Shown here one piece after another: positions 22,501 through 33,030 of a stretch of DNA of 64,000 nucleotides; positions within the stretch are counted from its first letter, which is position 1; each line of letters starts with the position of its first letter. Both the position numbers and the translations under genes were made by a program. The DNA lies in assembly GCA_018398815.1 (NCBI GenBank), contig CM031602.1, positions 101,930,174 through 101,994,173 on the forward strand, read 5' to 3'. The notes under the pieces are model-generated. The model worked only from the letters and a program-made list of their open reading frames with translations, searched no databases and had not been told where the DNA came from. This DNA is from Conus ventricosus (Eukaryota; Mollusca; Gastropoda; Neogastropoda; Conidae).

Positions 22501-23590
22501 AAAATCCTATAACTCCAACGGATCTTCCATAACGATTAACTCCCCTAGCCGAGAAAGATAAAGATATCCCCATCGCAACCTCCTAAACTTGGTGCCTAAT
22601 CTAGAGACATAAAACAAAATATGGTGGTGCCATCACAGACTGTTGCAGTTTTACCTAGAAGCACGGAATTAAAGTTGGCAGGCTGTTCACAGAATAATTA
22701 TCTGGATCAAGAGCCCATTCGAGGCATACATCAAGAAAGAATACTGAGTCTTAGAACCCAAGCTATTGGATGCTTCAGAAAAAAGACTTCTTTAAACTGA
22801 TTAACAACAGCTGTATTGGCGCAAAACCAAGGAAAATCCACAACAAACGTAAAGATGGTGAAATTAGTTACAAAAAGAAATCCAAGCAATTAAGTTGGCC
22901 TCTAAACCTAACTATCAAGACTTTCGAAGATTTAACGACAGCCTGGTTGGCATTATTGATGAAGAAAAAGGATGTTAAGTTGGAACAAGCCGGTGTTTAT
23001 CGCCTTTAACCGTATTAAGTTGTCAAAGATATTGATGTTAGAATTCCTAGTACGACTACTTTATAACGCGGTACCCAAAGCAATAGACCTTTACACAGAA
23101 CTGAATAGTTTTATTCTAGACGTCCCCACATAATACCTTTACAAATACTTAGAAACAGAAAGTAGCTAAAGGAGTTTATGGGTGAAATGACACAAGCGAA
23201 CTATCAAAGAACAGTCCATTACATTCAACGTAAACAAGAAAAGTAATTGAAAGGACTGAAGTATGAACATAATGGTACAGTAATCAAAGAAAGTTGGTTT
23301 GTGGTCGAAGATGAACAGCGTTTTCAGCCAGACTTCTGTAATAAAGAATGCAAGGGCAAAGAAGTAAAGAATTGTCAAAAAACATATAACTCACGAACAA
23401 CTACCAAGCAAGCTCTCTTTGAAAACAAGTATTTTTATCACACAACGTTAATCTGCGTCTACTCTTCATCAAGTAAACACAACTTCATTAATAAGAAATC
23501 AACTAGTCTCAACACTAACAAAGAACTTACGTCAATCCGAATTTTCATATGCTTTATGGCATTGGAGAACTTAAAAGAGGAAATAACTTG
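19552..23590 (+). pseudogene. Protein-primed type B DNA polymerase, copy A (decayed)
   Basis: Counterpart of the polymerase in copy C. 19,552-19,810 matches the N-terminal part (DGPPVKVLLGVLIDYITPDD). 20,122-20,436 contains CRRCLVRIPTIEAAASHKKHC, a C2HC-like segment. The exonuclease YADFES lies at about 20,450-20,468. 21,220-21,480 has TPEDQERYD and CGLCGLD, followed by a degraded FRGAAHN block. Later, KKDFFKLINNSC (22,780-22,815) is the motif-B region. Motif C (YTDTDSF) is damaged: near 23,085-23,110 I read TELNSFILDVP. The gene is interrupted by an insertion at about 20,530-21,190 and has many stops. N-terminal codons are missing. Confidence 0.8.
20530..21190. repeat. GT microsatellite-bearing insertion inside polymerase A
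   Basis: Polymerase homology stops near 20,525 and resumes near 21,195; the equivalent positions in copy C (53,190-53,260) are close together. The insert has imperfect GT repeats at 20,560-20,745 and AT-rich sequence after them. Its class is unknown. Confidence 0.6.
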
Positions 23591-23604
23591 AAATGACTTT
23601 TGAT

Positions 23605-23835
23605 ATGAACATTAACTTAAGAACCTAACAAAACCTAACTATTCTTACAGAGAATTTAACAAGAACTTAACTTAAAACCTAACAAGAACTCTTATTAACT
23701 TAATAAATTTTTTTTGCACTTTACTTGTCACTTACCATAACAAGTACCTTTCTATAACTAACTTACCTTGTACTTTATCTAGTTCTTAACTTGTACATTA
23801 TCTAGTTCTTAAAATCTATTCCCATAGAAATGGTC
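23605..23835. repeat. Head-to-head pair of terminal-repeat-like sequences
   Basis: The first half (about 23,610-23,710) repeats AAGAAC-TTAAC words in the orientation of the right TIR of copy C. The second half (about 23,780-23,815) repeats TAGTTCTTAA words in the orientation of the left TIR at 42.3 kb. This reads as the right end of copy A meeting the left end of copy B. The match is by composition and short words, not a full alignment. Confidence 0.5.
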
Positions 23836-24061
23836 TACAGCAGGAGGTTGTACTTTATTTTTTGCATAAGCTGGTTCTTCATCTTTTACTGTGGGGGTTT
23901 GCGACTTTGTTGCTAGGTAAGGTGTTAGGAATTTGTATGCTAGAAACCCACAACACAACATGCTCCCAATACATAAATAATTACATCTTATCGTTTGATT
24001 GTGTTGTTGTTGTTAATTGCGATTGTGATTGTGTTGTTGTTGGTGTATGTTGCGGATGTTG

Positions 24062-24300
24062 TATTACAATCTAACAATTTTTGTTTAGCTGGATTGGTTG
24101 CTTTTTGCAGTCTGTTTCCATTCAGCTAGTTTTATACGCCCCAGCCTCAACACGTCCGGGACGATTAGACTATAAAGGTATCATTACTCCCTTTGGAACA
24201 TTCACTTGCGGCTCACTTGGGGTACATTCTGCACTGCGGAGGGTCCTGCGGAGGGTCTGGAGGGCGTCTTCTCGCTCATTTTTTTTTATTGGAATAAATT
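24062..24300 (-). pseudogene. Remnant of the small PGRV/membrane protein, copy B
   Basis: On the minus strand RPGRVEAG (near 24,150) corresponds to HPGRVKAG in the copy C gene at 57,970-58,452. The membrane segment that should follow is not intact. Confidence 0.4.
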
Positions 24301-24690
24301 TAATAGAAATCAAAATTATATGATTAAATGTAATTAATCCCGATGAAGATTGGCAAAACAATGTTCCAAATCTGTAATACATGTACATGCGAGAGTATTT
24401 CTAGGGACTAGTTTAACACCGTGATCTTGTTGAAAAGTCAAAATTAGAATCTCTTCTGAATCAACTGGGGCCCATCTACTTACTAACTTAGCATATAGCC
24501 TAAACATTGTCATCCACACTGATCTAACCATGTGATTGACCCAAGCTTTTCTTCGTACTAGCGTATTACTTCTCCAACGGCTGAAGTAGACAATTGCTGA
24601 ATCTGTTCAACCACTTAGTTCATGCCTAAATACTGTCTACGATTTTTCCACAAGCACAGAGAGTTATAAATCTTATCTTATGGCAGTGGT
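24300..24690 (-). pseudogene. Homologue of the 175-aa membrane protein, copy B
   Basis: Minus-strand pieces AKLVSRWAPVDSEE and YYRFGTLF ... GLITFNHI align with TKLVSRFAPIDSEQ and YYRFGTLL ... GLITFNHI of the 57,501-58,028 protein. The frame is broken at about 24,360 and 24,530. Confidence 0.6.
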
Positions 24691-24785
24691 CTGCTGAGTA
24701 GACAGCTTGCTCCTCAAACTTTAATATACGACACAATCCATTTTAAAAAAAGCAATAAAAAATAATATAATACTTAAAAAACCAA

Positions 24786-25130
24786 TGAGTTTAAACGCAG
24801 TTAATTATGCCGTGCCTGTTGATAGTGTTATAGTTTATTAAACCCATGCAAAATGTTTTGTTAGGAATAAAACCCGCACCCAACTGGGAAAGATAGAAGA
24901 TTCGCAAAACGTATATGCAGACCATTTTTTTATTATAGCTTTAACAACAAAAGATTATCTGATTAAAAAGCACATAGACAGCCTTTCGTCTTATGATTAT
25001 ATTAATTATTATTTTAGTTTATAAAAAGATGATGAAAAAAAGAATATCATACGAATTACCATTCTGCTGTCATTAGCGGTCTTAGTATAGTGCAAAATGT
25101 GTGTAAGCAAAGAACCAGTTTAAAATGAAG
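24786..25130 (+). pseudogene. Homologue of the small membrane protein at 57.2-57.5 kb, copy B
   Basis: An ATG at 24,786 opens a frame with KIEDSQN and FFIIALTTKDYLIKKH, similar in position and pattern to DSAKVIAIIAAS ... LVKQG in copy C. A second HSAVISGLSI segment at about 25,065-25,100 matches HSAVIGGLSV. Order and strand agree with copy C; identity is low and a local duplication or rearrangement is likely. Confidence 0.4.
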
Positions 25131-25299
25131 CCGGCTACATAGGAAGGCTAGAACATTGAGGACGATTGTTAAGGTTAATAGATGAAAATACTGTCCGAGG
25201 GAATGCGACAAAAGACTTTCCTTGATACACACAGGGGATTATCCCCAAAAATATTTATACATAGAAAGAATATTCTAGAAAATATTGATTTATAAAAGT

Positions 25300-25890
25300 A
25301 TGTCTGGATTAGTTATCTGATGCGGAGGAGCTAATTGTTACCGCATGGCCTTCCTGAAGCATTATAATATGTTTTAGAAATTTGAGGTCCGAAAGAAGTG
25401 AGCGAGCGTCATAACAGCAATGGAAAATATGCAAGGCAAAAGACGCTTATGAGAAAACGAATTGCTCAACATATACTAGTATTAATCAAAATTGAAGAGA
25501 CAGGGACCAGCAGAGCACGACAAATACAGACGTTAAGACGCAATGAATGAGTATTACTTAGTGACGGGAAAAAGAAGTATACCAAACATCGCCACCGCCA
25601 TGGTGTGCCGGACATCCATAAAGACAGACTATGGCACCGCCCTTAAACAGCCAGAATTGGACAGTTCGCTGCACAGCTTGGTTTCAAAATCTGGAATGTA
25701 CCCATCCAGAGGCCCCAAGCAAATGGTTGTGTTGTGTATTACTTATGACGGAAAGATGTTTCTTAAAATCGCCACCGCCCCAAACTGTCTGACTTTTTAT
25801 GAACCATCAGCGGAACAGAAGACTACAAAGATAGATTTCCTACATGCAGTTGGCGACCTCAGTCCCTATCTTGTCGCACACCTTTCATGA
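25300..25890 (+). pseudogene. Homologue of the 135-aa protein upstream of integrase, copy B
   Basis: Starts with MSGLVI/CGGA, resembling MASLVMMIGGA in copy C, and ends with IATAPNCLTFYEPSAEQK (25,768-25,840), resembling IAPTKIQRFYHPSEKQK. A 115-codon frame at 25,543-25,890 covers the second half and contains an internal near-repeat (KIATAP / NIATAM). It directly precedes integrase, as in copy C. Confidence 0.45.
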
Positions 25891-25939
25891 GTAAAATAAA
25901 ATGCAATTTAAAATAATAACAATACGAAGTACAAAATAT

Positions 25940-26470
25940 ATTAATTTCCTAAAGGGTATTGGAAAGGAAAGACTGCTATTGAAAAACTGAGTAAAGCTGC
26001 TAGAGTGTCTGAATCAGATGCTAAAAACTGGCTTTCAAAACAGGCAATTTGGCAAATATATTTGCCTGCCCAAAAAAGAATAATAAGGCCTAGATTTGTT
26101 AACTCAGTCCAAATGGACTTGCTGTATCTTCCACATGATAAAATTAGAAGAAAAAGTTTAAGTATGCTCTGACAGTTGTTGATATGGCTTCATGATACAA
26201 AGACGCTGAACCTTTAACGGATAAAAGCTCAACTGCTGTGGCTGTGGCTTTACAACAAATATACAAGTATGCTCCTGGAGAGGCAAGAAGGCGATGTTAG
26301 AATTAGAGCTACAGATCCCATATGGAGCGTAGATGTATATGAAGTTGAAACATCATGAACACAAATCCTCCGTATATTATTTAAGAGAAACTCTCTCTTC
26401 TAAAAAGCCTGCCCTAAAAAGATCGTTTGTTCGCGAAGAGCTGCAAGTTGTCCGCCAAACACAGTGAGTT
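25940..26470 (+). pseudogene. Retroviral-type integrase, copy B, core deleted
   Basis: The N-terminal KGYWKGKTAIEKLSKAA and WLSKQAIWQIYLPAQKR region (25,950-26,090) and DLLYLPHDK (26,113-26,145) match copy C. Near 26,285 the sequence jumps to the C-terminal ATDPIWSVDVYE segment, skipping about 0.4-0.5 kb. The second Asp and the Glu of the catalytic triad are therefore missing. Confidence 0.75.
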
Positions 26471-26532
26471 AAAAAAAAAACAAGTATTTATTTTTGCTAA
26501 ACTTATTTTTTGTTAAACTTATTTTTGGGGGC

Positions 26533-26800
26533 CTATTTTGGGTTTAACCGATCATGTGTTTGTTTTTCAATGTTCTGTTTAATTGCATCAGTGTCTACCT
26601 GTTGTGAAGTAAAAGTCTTTCTCCACTCCTTTTGAAGTTCAATTTTTTGTCGTCTGTAATCCTCACCATCGGTCATAAGCTTCTGAAATTCTTCGTCCGT
26701 AATGTTTCATCCTGTAATGATTTTGCTTATTCTTAATATTAATGAACAAAGTTTTGCTGATGCTAGGGCAACAATGGCAGTGTGCTTTTGTAATTTAGGA
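26533..26800 (-). CDS. Small coiled-coil protein (ITDEEF type), copy B
   Basis: The minus strand reads ITDEEFQKLMTDGEDYRRQK followed by IELQKEWRKTF and stops at 26,533-26,535. The same gene in C (51,734-52,061) reads KRQKFDLQRKARTSF in one frame. It is short, charged and probably helical. Its place next to the hydrophobic gene is conserved. Function unknown. Confidence 0.5.
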
Positions 26801-26811
26801 GTTATTTTTTT

Positions 26812-27084
26812 TTAAATAGCACTTACAATCATAGACATAGCGCCTAAACCTAACCCGAGACTCCCTAATGCTAAAGAGGCTGGCGCTCCAGCCCCAGTCG
26901 CTAAAAGAGCAACACTAGACCCAGCACTTACGCTAGCTACAGCTGATGAGCCAGTAATTACATAAGAAAGAGTATTTAATGCTTTGGCATATTTCTTTCT
27001 GGTAGCCCTATACTTATCCAAGTCACTTTCTATTTCCTTTTGAAGTTCAGTTATTTGCTCTAACCTAAACTGTTGAACCTCCAT
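26812..27084 (-). CDS. Conserved glycine-rich hydrophobic protein, copy B (90 aa)
   Basis: An intact frame. Residues 1-35 are charged and helical (EQITELQKEIESDLDKYR); residues 40-90 form one or two glycine/alanine-rich membrane-type segments (SAGSSVALLATGAG ... LGLGAMSMIV). The copy C protein at 51,468-51,717 shares SAGTSVGLLATGFGAPA. It follows the capsid side of the element in both copies, so a membrane or virion role is plausible but unproven. Confidence 0.65.
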   Translation of the reverse strand: MEVQQFRLEQITELQKEIESDLDKYRATRKKYAKALNTLSYVITGSSAVASVSAGSSVALLATGAGAPASLALGSLGLGLGAMSMIVSAI

Positions 27085-28100
27085 TTTTAATCAAATTAAT
27101 TTTGTAAACATGTTCTTATTAATCCTTCTGGTAGCACTTCATCAACAGAGTAAAAAGCAATAAAATCAACATACTTAATGAAAATAAAGTCGAGTACTGT
27201 TAGTTGGTCTTTGTTAACCATCACAGTAACCTTGTCAGATGATAAGAAGTGTTTATTTCATCCCTGTTTTTGGTAATGGCAATAACAAGCTTAAGAGGGC
27301 CATCCGAGTTGCCAGACAATAATTGTACTCCTCTTGCTAACACATGTTCTGGCAAACTAGAATTAGACCCCCCTGGAGTAATTAATAAAACAAAAATCAA
27401 AGTAGCAGTGTTAGGCATTGGCGGTTTTGGGATAAACTATCTAGGGTTATCTGTGTCATTCCCCCAATCTTCAAGCTAAGGCTTCGTTCGGCTCAGCACA
27501 TATTCAAGCTTGTAGGTATCTATTCTATCTGCTTTTTCTGTTGTGTGTTCCTGGAACATGACTAGCATGACGGGGACGCGGCTTTCAAAGCTTTTCTAAA
27601 ATTGTGTGGTTTATCTAAGTTTACATTGGGGCTTCGTAAGTCAAATTTTTAAATCCCAGTTTATTTCAAGTCGCAAGACCGACCTCGGTGTTGTCTTGTC
27701 TTATAAAGCCGGTATGATATTTGCCGCGATGCAGTTGTTTCTAGAATTTGCTGATTTGTTCTAGTTTAGGAGATTGCTGTCAGTTTTTTTGTGCTGCTTT
27801 TTCTGGTCGTTGGTAAATCCCGAGTCATCTGGGTAGTCAAATCCAGAAACAGTGTCCTATCACCCCTATCAGATCAAACGCACGCTGTGTGCTGCTAGGT
27901 TCTTCGTTGCTCTACTGCTACCGGACATGTTAGGTGCTATCTGCGCTTCTGATACTGGCCCCCGCGAGACCTTCGTTTTTAGCATTAAAAGTACTTGAAT
28001 AAACAAGCTACAATTAACAAACGTATTGAATGGGGGGTCAGTCCGCAAGCGAGCTGATGCGGCCGGAGTGAGGTTGTCTAACGGCTCTTTGTTTTTGTAG
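27085..28100 (-). other. Unassigned minus-strand coding-like region, copy B
   Basis: Minus-strand fragments such as VTVMVNKDQLTVLDF (27,190-27,240), the 65-codon frame 27,221-27,418 and FQEHTTEKADRIDTYKLEY (near 27,500-27,560) look coding, but I do not recognise them. Copy C has no counterpart here: its capsid and hydrophobic genes are nearly adjacent. Confidence 0.35.
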
Positions 28101-28700
28101 GCATCTTTCGTCCCTTGTTGTGATTTGGCATCCGGTATCACTAGTCTTCAAACAACGTATCTTTGTCCTTGTTAGTGTAAAAGTAATACAACCGAGTGGT
28201 ATATCTGCGAGCACGCATAAGTCTTTTTTAAGACGCATTGTTTTTTTTTGAGTTAAGAGCCACACAGACAAACTAAGCCGCTGGCCGGCCATAAAGGCTA
28301 GCTTGACAGCAGGGCTGGTGGCTTTTGCCTGTTTAACATATGTCGCGTTCCCAGCCGAACAGTCATAAGGACAAGAAGATATACGCGGTATTCAGTTCCC
28401 TCACAATAGCCTATAGTCTGGTGCTAAACAGTCGCTCCAGTTGTTGTCGCTCGGATCAAACTAGTATAATATTCTCGTGGTCCAAATAAAGCTTCCTTTC
28501 TTTGTAAGGACTTGTTTGTGAGTTAAGGGTTGTGCAGAATATAAACATATGGCTCTGTATTGACACCCCTAATATATTGTTGGTAACAAATAATGTACGA
28601 AGACGTTTTCCCAACACCCTGTAATCCCGCAGATAAGGGGTGACAACAGTGCGGATCTGTTGGTGGACCACTTTCAAAAACTATCCATTGTTTTTTTAAT
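28100..28700 (-). pseudogene. P-loop ATPase candidate, copy B
   Basis: On the minus strand near 28,590-28,620 one frame reads GLQGVGKTSSYI, which fits the Walker A pattern GX4GK[ST]. Maverick/Polinton and adintovirus elements usually encode a packaging ATPase of the FtsK/HerA type near the capsid gene, and this lies directly downstream of the capsid remnant. No Walker B could be placed; stops are frequent. The call is therefore tentative. Confidence 0.35.
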
Positions 28701-28734
28701 AGGCTTATTTTTGTTGCATTTTAATAAGCCACGC

Positions 28735-29945
28735 TTTTAGCATGTTTCTGCAATGTTTAACTGGGCTATCACAAACCATAAAATACATGCATTTGTTATT
28801 GGGGCGTTCCGTGGATTTCTTGTGCAATATGCTATTTTTTATATCCACGTCGCACTACCCTTTCTCCATCCTAACAATCTGTTGTCAAATGTAGATCTAA
28901 AAATCAGCCACAGCCCATATTTGTTTATTAAGTAGTCTTCGATTCTTACTTCATAAGGCGAAGTGTTTTACATACACCAGGATCAAACGAGCAGGTCAGG
29001 ATCTCTTTGCCGACCTCCAGTAATACATCGTCCTTTTTGCATCAATGTGTTCGGTTTAAGGTGAGTAAAAAGTCCGCACCGAAACAACGGAAGCAGACTT
29101 ACCATGGTTTGCACAGGCAACCTTGTCTCATTTGTGGAATTATAAAACGCTTCTGATTCTCTCATGAAAAGGAGTTGTTTCTTCAGTCCAAACAAGAACA
29201 AAATTCCTTTTAAGACTTCAGGACGGATTTAGATGTATGTTCCAGAGAGTGTCTCGCTGTTGTCTAATTTTCTGTAATGGGTGTGTGAGAACTCTTTCAT
29301 AATAAATAATACTGTTTTATTCTTTATAGGGTTAAGATTGTTCTGGCCAAGTTTCGGTTAGTAACAACATTCAAAACTAAGGAGAAATGTCGTGACTTAT
29401 GTATTTGCTCAGGGGCCTTAGCACTGTACAAGACAGAATCGCTAGGATTAAAGGCAGTTCAGTAAGTAAGTGTATTGCTTTTTAGTCGCCGTGGTAAATA
29501 TGGCTTATTGCGTATTAAACCAGTTCAAAAATCTAGAGGGATGCAGAATTGTTGCCAAATGCTTTTGCTACTGCCTCTTTTTTTCCATCGCCCTTTGCAT
29601 CCCCCGCTTTAAGCCTGTGCTTGAGCCCGTTTGGGGATTTGTATTCCCTGATAAAACTTCTCTTTCCTTTCTTTTTTAGGCAGCCTAGGTCGAATAGAGG
29701 CAAAATGTCTGCCCTCGCTTAGTACAAAGACTTCTCTGCCCTCAGTTTGATTGCTATATGTTTTTTCAAACGATTGCCCTGCCCAATTAGCAACAACAGC
29801 AGTATTAGGGATCGTGTCGATGTAATATTATTTGGATGATTGGTTTAGCAGTGCATGGATTATAACAATCGCCAGCGCCAAGATCTGGGAAATTGGACTA
29901 TTAAAGTTTGTTCAGGCTGAAACTGTTGATGGGCTTTTACACTAA
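28735..29945 (-). pseudogene. Major capsid protein candidate, copy B
   Basis: Minus-strand segments match the copy C capsid in order: QTLIVQFP and IPNTAVVANWAGQSFEK (29,790-29,920), then EDYLINKYGLWLIF (28,900-28,945), then FVIAQLNIAE near 28,745-28,775, against DDYLTTKYGLWID and LIYDAQLNIED in C. The middle is too decayed to read. Two independent copies sharing both ends support a real gene. Likely the double-jelly-roll capsid of the element's virion form. Confidence 0.55.
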
Positions 29946-29966
29946 TTTACAGTCCATGCCTATCCT

Positions 29967-30245
29967 TTGCATGGGGTTCCTTCTCTGTTCTGTATGGGTG
30001 CGAGGTCAAAACCATATGAGTTTATTTTTTGTATAAAACATAAAAGAACTATAAATAAAAATATGGTGAAGATTTTGACGCGATTAACTATTGAAGAAGA
30101 AGAAAATATGAAACAGGAACGGGGCCCTTCATTGCATGAGGAGCTGGAAGGTGCAGCGTTCTTTATCCCTAAACAACGCCGAAGAACTATGCGAGTAAAG
30201 AATTCAATTCTAAGAAGCATAGACGAGAGTACTAGGCGTGCTTGA
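29967..30245 (+). other. Small charged ORF upstream of the 238-aa homologue, copy B
   Basis: A 92-codon open frame with a Glu-rich segment (TIEEEENMKQ) and a basic end. It sits where copy C has the small gene at 49,752-50,029, but I see no clear similarity. Possibly a gene, possibly chance. Confidence 0.25.
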
Positions 30246-30289
30246 TCCTAACGAATTTTGAGGAAGATTGGTGGGCATTTGTTATATAC

Positions 30290-31270
30290 GAACTGGGGCG
30301 CAGAGGGTCGTTGTTTAAAAAAGCTACTTCAACGCGCAAAGCCCAAAAAGTTTTTAAAAACTAAGCACAATTAGGCCCCGGAAAACTCTATTGCTAAGGC
30401 AGAACAATTAAAGCTTGTGAGAGCTTAGGCCGAGCCGCCAGCCGTTTACAAAACTTTGGGCAAGGCTGCCAACACAATCTAACAATACAAAACATACTTC
30501 TTCAAGATTTAAATTCGAACAGCAAGAGGAACTCATAGCAGAATTGCAAACGAGATATTAATTAGGAGGCGCAGTTAAAAACAATTGACGTTTTCTCCAT
30601 TGCCAATGCGTGAAATCCTGGGCTTAATGCTGACCTCTACAGACAATAAGGGGTTGAAACTAACAAACAATTTGGCCAAAACGTCGGTGAGGCTTAGATA
30701 GAGAGATAGAGAAGAAAAAAATAAAAATGGCTGATGATAGACGAGAAACATTTAGGGCGGAGAAGAAAAGGCTAGAATACAGCAGAAAATACAGATTTAA
30801 CGCTGTTTAGGAAAGCTAGGTTAGAAGTGCGTCACCAACAGAGCGCAGCTAGCCATCAAAATCCAGCAGAATAAGAGAAAACTATTATACAGAATACTTG
30901 TATGTGAAATACTAGCTAGCGAAAGAATAAAGGACTTGTTCAGATAACAAGGATTACAATAGTTAATTAGCTATTAAAAGCTGTTGGGTTTGACTATTCT
31001 CTACACTCGTTTATGTTTAACAGCAGTGCACCAACGGGACCAGTAGCTCCTCCTACGCCTCGGTGGTAAAAGTTGGATTAGAAAACAATTGCTATCTAGC
31101 AAACTTATTAAAGAAGTTAGCTGCCAAAGCGCTGATGCTTGCCTGGCATTAATTGGCAGGGTTGTAGTTGGGGTTTGTTACTATAGGCTAATGTTGCTGG
31201 TTTTATGATGGCTAAACCATTCTGTGGGCGTTGGGAGTGCTAGCTGCTGGATTATTTTTAGTGTAATTAA
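30290..31270 (+). pseudogene. Homologue of the 238-aa coiled-coil/membrane protein, copy B
   Basis: PLPMREILGLM (30,597-30,630) matches PLPMREIAALY in copy C. Further on RILVSEILASERIKDLF (30,893-30,943), a hydrophobic stretch, a Pro-rich linker (APTGPVAPPTP, 31,030-31,062) and a KKLAAKAL-type helix follow in the same order as in C. Many stops. Confidence 0.6.
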
Positions 31271-31289
31271 GTATGGCTATCTGTATAGT

Positions 31290-31850
31290 TAAAAAATACT
31301 AACAAGGGTGTCCTTTTGAGTGTGACTGTCAGTGTGAGGCACATTAACAGGTGGAGGTCTTTCTGGGCTGCTTTCTGACATGTCGGGCGCTTATAACTGG
31401 ATCGCTTTCTTCAGTGTAGGGTACTTTTTGTGTAAATGGATGGAGCGGGCTTGTGTTTATGCCTTGTCTTGTGCCCTAAGTTTTGGTCGTTCCGGCTATG
31501 AGGATTTCATTGTTATAATTCTGTATCTGCCATCTGTAGTCTAAGGTCAGAAGGCAGCATGTATAAATCATAACACAACAAAGTCAACCTTTGTCCTCTA
31601 GCATGTGCAAGAACGTCTGATACCGTTTGTATGCTGGCAGGCAAATCCAACAGCCGAGTTAAGAGCATCTTCTAAATTGGCTTAGATATTGTTTTCTTGG
31701 CCATCAAAGCCTGTAGATTGATCCACTATGCTAGACTGTAGTCGGTGCTTGTGCTCGTAATAGACACCAAACGTATGTCCTTATGGAGTCATTAAGTCTT
31801 TGCACTCCGGGCATTGTTAGGCCTTTACTTTCATCTAAGAATAAATGTTG
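31290..31850 (-). pseudogene. Homologue of the protein at 48.3-48.9 kb, copy B
   Basis: The reverse complement matches C at the DNA level: ACGTTTGGTGT (31,768-31,778), TACAGGCTTTGATG, TTTATACATGCTGCCTTCTGACC (31,545-31,570, identical in C) and AACAATGAAATCCTC (31,510-31,525). Shared words LYMLPSDLRLQ and YNNEIL mark the protein. Function unknown. This copy extends further upstream than C, where the N gap begins. Confidence 0.55.
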
Positions 31851-32334
31851 TCCAAGCATTAGGGCGTTTTTGTTCTTTTGAGATCAATCGAATCTTGTTG
31901 GTCTGGGTGGGCTTGAAAGAAAGTGTGGCCGGGCCAGTTAGTCATAATTATATTCTCTTACGTTCGCACCACAATAAAATGTGCCCAATCCCATGATTAC
32001 GGTTTCTCAACTTTTGTTTTAAAATCAGTTGAGGGTTGAATGTTAAATTCGTTGCAGAGTCTTTCTTTGCTTTGGTGTCCGTGGGCCGTTTAATGGGATA
32101 TTAAATCGCGTTGTCGTTAGGGTGGGGGCACTTGTAGTTCAGTAGTATGTGTCTGTACTGGGGTATCTAAACATGAAAGTTATTCAATGCACTGGCCTAA
32201 AAGTTGGGGTGGTTTAAATGGTTTGCATATGATAACCCACAGCCAGGCGGTGCGCACGAAGGTAAATGGGGGCCAAAATGTAAACTGAGTCTGGAAAAAA
32301 AGCATAGGGCGGGGATGACCATGAGAGGCCAACT
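31851..32334. other. Unassigned right flank of copy B
   Basis: Probably the upstream part of the preceding minus-strand gene plus boundary sequence. I find no TIR here. Confidence 0.3.
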
Positions 32335-33030
32335 TGTCAAGAATAGAAGTCAAACTTACTTGGGGTGTGTTCTGCCTGGTCAGTAGTCGCCCAACATAAG
32401 TCAAACTTACATTTTTCGGGTGTGTTCTTCATCAACAGGACAGTCGTCAGCCCAACATAGCATTTCAAACTTACATGGGGTGTGTTCTTCACAGGACGAA
32501 GTCAGCCCAACATAGAAGTCAAACTTTACATGGGGTGTGGTCTTCCCAGGACAGAAGTCAGCCCAACATAGAAGTCAAACGTACTTGGGGTGTGCTCTTC
32601 CCAGGTCAGAAGTCAGCCCAACATAGAAGTCAAGTACATGGGTGTGTTCTTCCCAGGACAGACAGTCAGCCCATCATAGAAGATCAAACTTTCATGGGGT
32701 GTGTGTTCTTTCCCATGGACTGTAGTCAGCCCAACATAAAGTCAAACTTACATGGGGGTGTGGGTTCTTCCCATGGACAGAAGTCAGTCCAAATAGAAGT
32801 TCAAACTTACATGGGGTGTGTTGCAGAGACCCAGGGACAGAAGTCAGTCCAACATAGAAGTTCAACTTTCATAAGGTGTGTTCTTACCAGGAAGAAGTCA
32901 GGTCAACAGAGAGTCAACTTTCTCATGGGGTGTGTTTTCCCGGACTGATTAGTCAGTCCATACATAGAAGTCAAACTTACATGGGTGTGTTTGCACAGGT
33001 CAGATGTCAGCCCAACATAGAAGTCAACTT
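32335..33030. repeat. Minisatellite of about 55-57 bp, roughly 12 copies
   Basis: The unit contains AGTCAGCCCAACATAGAAGT, CAAACTTACATGGGGTGTG and TTCTTCCCAGGACAGA. Copies differ by many small indels. A 157-codon ORF at 32,475-32,948 runs through it and is an artefact. Confidence 0.9.

Larger units (their letters stand above)
23715..32170. mobile_element. Maverick/Polinton-like element, copy B (decayed, no polymerase)
   Basis: Collinear with the reverse complement of copy C apart from the polymerase: TIR, small membrane genes, integrase (+), small coiled-coil gene (-), hydrophobic gene (-), ATPase candidate (-), capsid candidate (-), 238-aa-type protein (+) and the 48.3-kb-type protein (-). 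Polymerase should lie between integrase and the coiled-coil gene if the order were as in C, but is absent. The right end is not identified; recognisable homology stops near 31,850 and the minisatellite begins near 32,335. Confidence 0.7.

Noticed and set aside
25543..25890. A separate intact 115-aa gene
   Set aside because: The end matches the protein that precedes integrase in copy C, so it is treated as part of that decayed gene rather than a new one.
32475..32948. 157-codon plus-strand ORF
   Set aside because: Runs through the 55-57-bp minisatellite and repeats with it.
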